Below, in pieces: positions 55,186-64,000 of a stretch of 64,000 bases of DNA; positions within the stretch are counted from its first letter, which is position 1, and each line of letters opens with the position of its first letter. The DNA lies in contig NC_083870.1 of assembly GCF_032452875.1 (NCBI RefSeq), forward strand, positions 5,642,001-5,706,000, given 5' to 3'. The stretch comes from Bos javanicus. Its lineage: Eukaryota > Chordata > Mammalia > Artiodactyla > Bovidae. Made by a program: the position numbers and the translations under genes. The notes beneath the pieces were generated by a model that was given only the letters and a program-made list of their open reading frames with translations, ran no database searches and was not told the origin of the DNA.

Positions 55186-56461
55186 GTATATTTACAAAAG
55201 TGGGATAAATATTCAGTATTTCACAATTAAGTGGATTAATTTTCTTCAATATATTACCATAACTAAATTATAAATTCTGTATAAACTGGAATTATATTTT
55301 AGAGCTCTTTTTAATTTCCCTGTAGTACACAGTAAAGTGATGATAGATGGTGCCATTCAATATGTACTTTTTAATTGATATATTTTTTGAGTAACACATC
55401 ATTAACAAACCCTTGAGAAATCACCAGTTCGGGGCTGTTTTATTGTTTGAAGTTGCTGCTGATTCATTGTTAGGGCAGCAGGGAAGGTGATTAATCCAGG
55501 TCCCCAGGGTGTCTATATAACTTTCATTTCCAGATGTTGTTCTGACTTGAATCACTAGTGTCTAAGGCCAACATCTAGAGAAAAACGAAAAAAAGTATGT
55601 TCTCTGGACATTTAGCACCATATTGAAAAAGTTGCTGCATAATATTGGCTATATCCTTTTTTCTTCCTGTGTTTGCTTCTCCTTGTATTGCACTTCAGCA
55701 GAAGGAAGTGTTAGAAGGGAAAAATAGGATGATACCTGACCTCCTTCACAGAAATTGTCTGCTATTTATTCTTTATTATTACTTCTATTCCAGTGCCTGC
55801 CTGCTCCTACCTCTCTCTATCTCCTGAATTGCCATCTTTCCCTCACTGCTTCTTTCATTGCTCTTTCTTTGTTTTTGTTTTGTTTGTTTGTTTGTTTGTT
55901 TTATTAGCTCCTCCATCACTCCTTGTCCATCTCCCCCAGGTCCTTCCTCTATGACTCCACCTGTATTTGTTGTCACTTGTCTCTGTCTCCATAGGGCTGG
56001 CTCTGTCCCCCTCTGCCTAGGTATGTGTCTCTAAGTCTCTCCCTCTCTTTCTGAATTTTACACCTTCTCACATGACTTTCTCTCTCTCTCCTTGTGTGCA
56101 TTTCTATAACTGTGTCTCTGCATATTTGAGTATTTTCCTATCCTTCAATCTGTTTCTGTACTTTTCTATCTTTATCTCCCTGTGGGTATTCCTTATTCTT
56201 TTTTTCTTCCCTGTCTAAATCTGCTTTTTCCTCTTTCTTCTCTCCTCTTTCTTTTCAGAGCTATTATCTCATCTGCACACTCCACCAGCACTCACTGTGT
56301 GTGTCCCTTGTTTCTTTCATGTGAATGTGGGCATGTGTGTGTCTCTGTGTATATATATGTATGTGAGTGTGTGCCTGGTGCCTGTGTATTCATAAAGGCT
56401 GTCTTGATGCCTCTGTCTCTATTTTCAGCGAATCAATTATTTTTTCTCTCTCTTACTTGGT
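55186..56461. other. Unique DNA with a long pyrimidine-rich tract (about 55640-56440)
   Basis: From about 55790 the plus strand is dominated by CT words (CTCTCTATCTCC, TCTCCCTCTCTTTCTG) with (TTTG)n at 55868-55903 and a GT-rich segment at 56310-56390. The 145-codon frame at 56182 reflects composition and runs into L1. Confidence 0.45.
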
Positions 56462-56941
56462 TTATATCTACAATGGAATATTATTCAGCCATAAGAAAAG
56501 AGGTCCTGACTTTTTTGCACATTATGTTAAATGAACTATTTGTTAGAGAAAGACAGATACATATACTCTCACTTATAGGTAGAATCTCAAAAAGCCTAAC
56601 TTCTAGAAATAAGGAGTAGTTGGATGCTTCTCAGGGGCAGAAGGGTAAGGGAAATTAGAAGATATTGCTAAAAGATATAAAATTCCAGGTACAAGATGAA
56701 TAAGTTTTAGGAACCTAATGTACAGCATGATGACTATAATTAACAATATTGTATTATATATACTGTTAAGAGAATAGATCTTAAATGTTATCACCACCAT
56801 AACAACAAAGTTAATTATGTGAGATAATGAAAGTGTTCACTATCCTTATTATGATAACCATTTTGCAATATATATGTGTATCAAATAATCACATTGTGCA
56901 TCTTGATGTATGTTGATAATGTTTCAATAAATCTGGAGGAA
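56462..56941 (+). repeat. Old L1 3' end
   Basis: ATGGAATATTATTCAGCCAT, TGGATGCTTCTCAGGGGC and a 3' UTR ending TGATAATGTTTCAATAAATC. Confidence 0.85.
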
Positions 56942-57516
56942 AAGACATGGGTGAAGGGGAAACACAAGTAATACAGAGAGAAAAACTGATCATCCTGTTT
57001 ATTTTTAACAGATTGTCAAGAGGAATTGTGCCTTTATTTAATTATTTAACTCCTGGCATCTTGGTGCGCATAGTGAGAAACACAGGACCCTCCTTCATGT
57101 GCAAATTCAGTTACAGCAATTTCCAATTAAAGGTTAGACAGTCACTGCTGATCTGGCCCTTACAGAGATGTTGAAAATGACCACTGATGACTTGAGTTCC
57201 AAAAAGAAAGACTTAAAACTTCTAAGTGTCAAACTTAAGAAATTAGAAAAAGAGTACAAACACACAAAGAAGAAAGTAGAAAAAAGATAGCTTAAATTAA
57301 TGAAATAAGCAAACATGAAATAGAAAGGATACACATATGAAAAGGTTGACTTCCTGTAAAGTTTAAAAAACTGACAAACCATTTGCAAAACTGATTACAG
57401 AGAAAGAACATGGGAAAGATAAAAGCAGAAAGAGAAGTTCCCAAATACAATATTAGAAGTAAAAGATGAACAGAACCACAGATGCACTAAAGATTAAATA
57501 AATATTATGATTTTTT

Positions 57517-58160
57517 TAATTTTATTTATTTTTAATTGAAGCATAATTGCTTTACAGTATTGTGTTGGTTTCACCAAACATCACCATGAATCAGCCATAG
57601 GTCTACCTATGTCCCCTCCCACCTGACCATCCCTCCTACCTCCTTTGCCATCCCACTCCTCCAGGTTGTTACTGAGCTCTGGTTTGAGTTCCATGAGTCC
57701 TAGAGCAAATCCTGTTGGCTATCTATTTTACATATGGTAATGCATGTTCCCATGTTACTCTCTTCATACATCCCATCCTCTCCTTCCTTCCCAGCCCCCA
57801 GCCATGTCCATAAGTCTTTTCCCTACGTCTGTGTTTCCATTTTGCTGTGTTGCTGTGCTTAGTTTCTCAGTCGTGTCCTACTCTTTGTGACCTCATGGAC
57901 TTTAGCACACCTGGCTCCTCTGTCCATGGGATTCTCCAGGCAAGAATACTGCAGTGGGTTGCCATGCCCTCCTCTAGGGTACCTTCCCAACCCATGGATC
58001 AAACCCAGGTTTCCTGCATTGCAGATGGATTCGCTATCATCTGAACCATCAGAGAAGCTCTGCAAATATGTTCATTAGTATCATCTTTCTAGATTCCATA
58101 TATATGTGTTAACATACAATATTTGTTTTTATCTTTCTGACTTACTTCACTCCATATAAT
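57517..58160 (-). repeat. Bovine-type L1 3' end (antisense), split by Bov-tA
   Basis: TTAATTGAAGCATAATTGCT, GTGTTGGTTTCACCAAACAT, and after the Bov-tA, CAAATATGTTCATTAGTATC and CTTACTTCACTCCATATAAT. Collinear with an older bovine L1 3' UTR/ORF2 end. Confidence 0.85.
57851..58065 (-). repeat. Bov-tA SINE (antisense), nested in L1
   Basis: TTTCTCAGTCGTGTCCTACT to CTGAACCATCAGAGAAGCTC. Confidence 0.93.
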
Positions 58161-58907
58161 TATACCAATAAATTGGCCTAACTTTTAGAAATTTTATTAG
58201 GAAAATGGGAATTACCTCCAAGAAGTCAACTTAGAAAAATCTTCTTTTATTAACTCAGGACACACTGCTTTAATATAATGCAGATCATATAAGTTGTTAA
58301 ATACTGAAACATCTACACACTAGCTTTTAAGAACTCCTTCCTTGATTCCGAAGTACTAATCAAACCACTTTTTGCTCCTCCTCCAGGCCTCTGTAAACCT
58401 CTCTACAATCCATCAGCTGAAGGTTAATTCTGGGTCCAGTTGATCTTCAGATCCTAATTCAAGGCTACTTGTTGAAATCTATCCTGACTAGTTCAGCGCC
58501 TGATGCAAAACACTAGTTAAATATTCTACCTGTCACTCCTGCTTATAACAATTAATTAAAATAAATAACCAATAAAAAATATATTCATCAAAAACATACC
58601 AGGTCCAGATAATTTTATAAATGAATTCTGCAAAGCATTTAAGAAATTGGTAAATTCACATAATTTTTCACACATTTCTTCAAACGCTATAAAAAGATGA
58701 AATATTGCCTAATTCATTCTATTGGAATAATCTAGATACAAATTCAAAATGAGACAAGAAAATTATGAAATGCAAAAATCACAGGCCAATTTCATTGACA
58801 AATTTAAATGAAAAATTATTGAACACAATATCAGAAAATCAAATTCATAATGTATATAAAGATGGCACATTATTAGCAAAATTAGGCTTATTCCAAGAAT
58901 GCAGCAT

Positions 58908-59106
58908 GAAAGTGAAAGTCGCTCAGTCGTATATGACTCTTTGTGACCCTGTGGACTGACTATACAGTCCATGTAATTCTCTAGGCCAGAATACTGGAGT
59001 GGGTAGCCTTTCCCTTCTCCAAGGGATCTTTCCAACCCAGAGATCAAATCCAGGTCTCCCACATTGCAGGCGGATTCTTTACCAGCTGAGCCACAAGGGA
59101 AGCCCA
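58908..59106 (-). repeat. Bov-tA SINE (antisense), nested in old L1
   Basis: AAAGTCGCTCAGTCGTATAT to GCTGAGCCACAAGGGAAGCC. Confidence 0.94.
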
Positions 59107-59638
59107 AGGGTAATTTCGGTATAAGAAAATGCAGTAATGTGGTTCACTGTATTAAAAGAATATCATAAAAAATGCAGTCATTTCAATAAATACAGAAACA
59201 TAATTTAACAAAATTCAACTGATATTCATGATTTTTAAAAATAGAATCTTAGAAAATTTGGAATAGACATGATTTCCTTCTCCTGGCAAAAGTTATGTTC
59301 AAAAACTATAGTAACTCCATATTTCATGGAGAGTATTAAAAGAGTTCTCTTTTCAGTTATGAATAACATTTTAAAAGCCTACTCTGATCACTTCTTGTTA
59401 ACATAGTATTTGAACTTAGCTCAATTTGACTACAATACTAATAATAATACAAAGAATGGAAAAAAAGAGCTGGACTGTCATTCTCAAGTGATATGTGTTG
59501 ATTGGAAACCGAAAAATAGAGATTAATTATTAGAATTAATAAAACAATTTAGCAGTGTTTCCAGCAAGATGACCAAATTACAAAAATCATTTTCATGGCT
59601 AGAAATCATACAAAAGCTTTAGAAAACATTGTGTGTGT

Positions 59639-59943
59639 TGTCGTTTTTCAGTCACTGAGTCATGTCCAACTCTTTGCGACACTATGGACTGAAACATCCA
59701 GGTTTCCCTGTCCTTCACCATCTCCCATTGAGTCAGTGATGCCGTCCAACCATCTCATCCTGTTGTCATCTTCTCTTGCCTTCAATCTTTTCCAGCATCG
59801 GTGTATTTCCCAATGATTAAAGATTTACTGAGCATGGCCCTGCCCATCTGAGCAAGACCTAGTTTTCCCCGCAGCTAATCCCTCCCATCAGGAAGCTTGC
59901 ACAAGCCTCTTGTCCTCATCTATCAGAGGACAGACAGAAGAGC
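59639..59943 (-). repeat. BovB LINE with inverted 5' segment
   Basis: 59640-59815 is antisense BovB 3' end (CTTTGCGACACTATGGACTG, CCAACCATCTCATCC). At about 59816 the text switches to BovB 5' UTR in the opposite (sense) orientation: 59825-59940 (ACTGAGCATGGCCCTGCCCA, CCCATCAGGAAGCTTGCAC) is the reverse complement of about 22310-22432. GT-rich flanks make the target-site duplication ambiguous. Confidence 0.88.
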
Positions 59944-61650
59944 AACGTGTGTGTGCATATGTGTACTATGTATGATGATAAAAAGAACAAGGAGCAAATG
60001 CATCAAAAGACAGGAAGACCAAACCTTTTTGAAGAAAATTATCAAGTATAATCGAACTACTTAAATAAATCTTAAGCAAATGGAAAGATACATCTTATCC
60101 ACTCATGGATGTCAATTGTTTCTGAAATTATTTTTTACATTCAATTCAGTTCCAAATAAAATTGTATACTTTTTTTTTCAAACTGATTCTAATGTTTATA
60201 TCTAATAGCAAAAAATGAAGAACAGTCAATACATGAATTCTGAAGAAGGAAAAGATAATAAATCTTGCTATAAGCAAGAATTATAGTAAAGTCTAGGAAA
60301 GACAATATAGTTTTGGGATAGTGCAAGATAAATGGACAAATACAATCAAATGGAGATCTCACAAACTTAGAAACTTAATACATGATAGAAAAATCAGTGA
60401 ATAAAGTAAACTCTATAGATGTATGTGGAGATCATTAGTTATCCATATGGGAACAAATGGAATATTTCCTGCTATTTGCAAATATCATTTGCAGCTACAT
60501 TTATGACATAAATGTAAAGATGAAATATTTAACTTTTAGAACAAAATATAAGGAAAGTCTTTTGTGATTTCAAGATAGAAAAACATTTCTTAACCTAGAC
60601 TCAAAAGCAAAAATCATAAAGAAAGAAATTGATAGATTCAACTATATTAAAATTAGAAATTGCTTTTAACAAAAGACACTATAAAGAAACTTCTAAGAGG
60701 TGAGCCACAAGTTAGGGAAAAAAATGCTTGCAGCACATATAATAATAAAGTATTTGTGTTCAGATAAAAGAGAAAACCTCTGGATTTCAAAAAGAAGAAG
60801 ACAAAATCTCAATAGGAAAATTTGCAAAAGTCATGAACATAAATTTTCCAGAAAAGAAAACTCCAATGCTGAATAAACATAAGAAAATTCACTAACTTTA
60901 TTATTAATCAATGAACTGTAATATAAAATTCCAGTGAGATACAAGTATACAATCAACACATTAGCAAAAACTGAAATGCTGGACAATAAAAAAGTTGTCA
61001 AGAATGCACAATGAAAAGTTTTATATGCTGCTAATTGCAGCATAAATGAATCCAATTACTTTGGAAAATAATTTGGTAATAAACACCTTGGAAAGTTGAA
61101 GATGCATAGACCTTACTACCCATCAATTCTACTCCAGGAGTTATACAAAAATGCTCAGAAAAGCAATGCTCTCAATGGAAAAAAATACAAAAATAAAAAT
61201 GGAGAAGAACACAAATGCCCAACAGTAAAAAATTGTGTTATATGAAAAGTAGGGAATACTACTGATATACATGGATACAGCGCCATGTAAAAATTTAGAA
61301 GAATTTCAAAAATATAGGATTGAGAAGAACATTCAAAAATCTCAAACCATATGTGGCATAATTTCACTTATATGAAGTAAATAATATACTGTGTAAGGAG
61401 ACATATATGTGTGAAAGCAACAACAAGAACAATTAAGACCAAACCCAGTCCATGGTGAGCCCAAGCAGGGAGATGGGGATTTTGATCTGTGAAGGGCACA
61501 CAGGATGTTGAAAGGTACTGGTATTGTTCTCTTCTGTATGCAGTCTGGTGTGTACACATGAGTTCATGTCAATATTTTTCTTTAAGTTCTAAATATATGT
61601 TGTATAGATTCTTCTCCGTGGATGATATATTTCATAATAAAAAATTTTAA

Positions 61651-63609
61651 TATCATGGAAATCCCATGTTGAAAATATTTTAGAAGTCTCAAAAGAAAAG
61701 CCCTGTGGATTGCATATCAAGGCATAGTAATTCAGTGTAAGGAATAAACTCAGAGGTGATATGAAGAAAATACAACTTATACAAAAGAACCCTGTTACAC
61801 AGCCTGGGCAACCAGGCACAGAAGTGAAATGCAATTTTAGACTAGCTTAAATCTTGGAATAAGAAAACAAAAAAAATATTGGTTTCAGAGAGGAAATACA
61901 AATTTACATTTGAATGAGAATTTTCAGGGCAATGAAACCACAAGATGAAAATGTTCATGAATCTGTCTGCAGATGCTGTCAACAGAACTGTGACCTCCCC
62001 CACAGACCTCTGGCAGGGCATCCAGCTCTTGCCCTAGCATTAGAACCCTGGGACTCCTGGTCTGGGAGATGGGAATAGTTGGCAACTATAAGTCCAGAAG
62101 AGTGGGTTAACCCACAGCTGGTGGAAATCAACCAAAGGACTAGGAAGACAAAGAACGTGTGGAGGAGGTGCAGACAGAAGCAAGAGAGGAGAAGAGCTGA
62201 CTAAATTAAATCAGACATCCATATGAATTAAGCTTTATTAAAATGGTGCCTTGGTTCTGATTCTTTTAATACTAATTTATTGGTTTGATCAACTCTTACA
62301 GCTGAGAAGAGCTCAGGGTACAGGAAGGCAGAATGTTCCTGTGTTATGGACAGAGAATACTATGAGGCTTCCCTATTCTCTTCTTCCTCCTTCCCACAGT
62401 CCCTCATCCTTCAAGACTGTCTGGCCTGTTTGTTTCCATGGAGCCCCTGAAACCAAGCATCCTGAAAAGCTAAGATCTGTGTCAGTGGCTCTAGTTGATG
62501 AAGTACAACTTACACGATTCAGCTTTTAGGCTTGACCATTAAGAAAACATTTCTTACTGTCAAATGCAAAAGACTAAAACATATTTTGCTAAAGAGTGTA
62601 TTTTATCACTAAAAGCTAAGTGGGCCACATTTCAGAAAGATCTGTAAAGTTTAAGAGGAATTAAAGGAGGAACATATCAATGTTTATGGAAGATTAATGA
62701 AAGACTGCAAAATGTAAAATGCAATGTCCTTAAATTAGTCTGGGAAAAGAGAAATGAACAAAATGTTGAGGAAACTGGGATAAAATTCAGAAAGAAACAT
62801 CTTAGACTGAACATCAGAATGACAGACAAGGAGAAATTGACTATGATAAGGGGCTTTCCCAAGGAAAGGGAAGAAGTGGCCCAGAGGAGACAGATCGTTC
62901 TGGGGGTCCACTGTCAGGGCCAGGTGAATGAAATGATCTGTTTTGCACTGTATCTTCCATCTTTAATGTCTCATCTCTGTCTGACCAAAACAACTATCTA
63001 TCTTACAGCAGGACATTTTCATCAAAGATGTGTCATTCCTAGGGTGGGCAAATTGACCTTAGGATAAAATGAAAATTCTAAATTTACTCAAACAGTCGAA
63101 CAGGAGCTCTGTTCCCCAGAGGCCCTTCTTAATGCACCCTGATCAATTCCTGAGTATTTTCTAGAGGAGGTTGAATGGAGTAGGGAGCAGAGAAGCAGGG
63201 TAGAGGATAAATTGTTTCGCTTTAAACAAAGATAAATAACATCTTGAATTTTTATATAACTATATTTATATATATATATGATATATATATATTAATGGGC
63301 TTAGAAGTTTAAAATCTTGAATAAATGAGTAGACTATGAAGAAAACAAATTTATATAAGCTCTCAAATTCCTATCTTTATTTTTTTCCCAAATGCAAAGG
63401 AGTAAAACTTCTTAGGAGTCTTGAAGAGCAAATGACAAATGGTAAGTGAAAATGCTTTGTTAGTGTAAATAGTAGAGTTTTCATAGTAAAAACCTTCTTT
63501 GGAGTTCAGACAACATACACTTCATACTAATTTACACCCTAAACCTCTTTTCTTAAACATCAGTGAGGTAATCAGGTTCCCCAATGACCCAAATGACCCC
63601 ACCACACTA
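61651..63609. other. Unique non-coding DNA with (TA)n
   Basis: (TA)n at about 63266-63291. The 92-codon plus frame at 62251-62529 and the 82-codon frame at 62819-63067 show nothing I recognise. Confidence 0.4.
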
Positions 63610-63784
63610 GGAGTGAATGCTTTCTGTATGTTACACAATACCCTAAGCATTAATTCCTCAGATGCAAAAACCTCATGGAATAGGCACAATCTTTATCTTC
63701 ATTTTCCAGAGGAAACACATAAGCTTAAAGAGATTTGCTAATTTGTTTAAGGTCAAGTAGTGAACATAAAGGTGAGGGGGGTCC
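63610..63784 (-). repeat. MIR SINE (antisense)
   Basis: TTTATCTTCATTTTCCAGAG, then AATTTGTTTAAGGTCAAGTA, inverse MIR. Confidence 0.75.
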
Positions 63785-63935
63785 AGCCCAGTCCTGCCAC
63801 TTAATAACTTTGTGATTTGGGGAAAGTTCCTGGTCAAAATATAATGGTACCCTCCTCTTGGGATTATTGGAGAAGGGGATTACATGAGATAAAAGTAATA
63901 GAGAATCTGGCACTAAGTAAGTAGCTGAAAAAGTT
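63785..63935 (+). repeat. MIR SINE (sense)
   Basis: TCCTGCCACTTAATAACTTT, ATTACATGAGATAAAAGTAA and GGCACTAAGTAAGTAGCTG in MIR sense order, directly abutting the antisense MIR. Confidence 0.65.
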
Positions 63936-64000
63936 CATTTTAATGTTCATTAGTTGTAGAAAACACTGGTCTCTAGAATTTGGCTAGCATCAGTATTATC

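Larger units (their letters stand above)
57180..61650 (+). repeat. Old, degraded L1 LINE (sense), about 3.3 kb after removing insertions
   Basis: Collinear L1 ORF2 text: 57215-57510 (endonuclease/RT linker), 58580-58906 (CCAGGTCCAGATAATTTTAT, CACAGGCCAATTTCATTGAC in RT), 59107-59630 (TTCAATAAATACAGAAACAT, then a degraded palm), 59960-61400 (C-terminal region) and 3' UTR to TTTCATAATAAAAAATTTTA near 61645. All frames are broken. It is split by an L1 3' end (57517-58160), a Bov-tA (58908-59106) and a BovB (59639-59943). Confidence 0.75.

Noticed and set aside
56182..56619. 145-codon frame with apparent membrane segments
   Set aside because: Hydrophobic appearance follows from the pyrimidine-rich tract, and the 3' half is old L1 sequence.
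1..64000. CRISPR array, operon, phage or bacterial defence system
   Set aside because: The sequence is vertebrate nuclear DNA throughout; there are no regularly spaced repeats or bacterial gene organisation.

Overview
This is nuclear DNA from a pecoran ruminant, almost certainly a bovid (cattle, yak, buffalo, sheep or goat; I cannot choose among them). The evidence is the repeat content: many copies of the tRNA-derived SINE Bov-tA, several dimeric Bov-A2 SINEs, the RTE-clade LINE BovB in many states of decay, L1_BT-type LINE 3' ends and CHR-type SINEs of cetartiodactyls. I find no host protein-coding exon, rRNA, tRNA, CRISPR array or operon. The long open frames (210, 202, 201 and 168 codons) are broken LINE reverse-transcriptase/ORF2 pieces. 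A 171-codon plus-strand frame lies antisense inside an endogenous retrovirus-like element.

Layout. 1-4.6 kb: one long, old L2 LINE in sense orientation, cut by a CHR SINE, a Bov-tA, an old L1 3' end and a young L1_BT 3' end. The last insertion sits beside a 102-bp inverted copy of the L2 tail with a single mismatch. 4.6-16.4 kb: mostly repeat-poor, with a mariner-type hairpin, MIR, L2, Bov-tA, CHR and one BovB end. 16.4-20.5 kb: L1_BT fragments, BovB ends and a MIR. 20.5-24.9 kb: a BovB inserted into the 5' UTR of another BovB, followed by an oppositely oriented BovB reverse-transcriptase fragment, giving a large imperfect inverted repeat. 28.5-30.6 kb: an MLT1-type LTR split by a BovB that is itself split by a Bov-tA. 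33-34.8 kb: a 5'-truncated L1_BT with the ORF2 C-terminus broken by two frameshifts. 35-36.1 kb: two BovB pieces head to tail inside one 13-bp target-site duplication. 36-46 kb: scattered SINEs, MIR, MER5A and old L1. 47.1-50.05 kb: a two-LTR endogenous retrovirus-like element in minus orientation with a primer-binding site resembling the 3' end of tRNA-Ser, invaded by three SINEs. 50.3-54.7 kb: an internally deleted BovB, three Bov-A2, a CHR and a young L1_BT end. 57.2-61.6 kb: one degraded old L1 in sense orientation, interrupted by a younger L1 end (itself holding a Bov-tA), a Bov-tA and a 5'-inverted BovB. 61.6-64 kb: mostly unique, ending with two opposed MIR arms.

Nothing here forms a pathway; the window is an intergenic or intronic retrotransposon archive. 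Its interest lies in the junctions, which record nesting order, template switching, internal deletion and inversion. A few repeat-free stretches rich in homeobox-type TAAT motifs or in surviving CpGs could be conserved regulatory elements, but that needs alignment. Repeat family names are from recognition of consensus-like text, not from a database search; boundaries are usually good to about 5-20 bp where a target-site duplication was seen and 20-50 bp otherwise.
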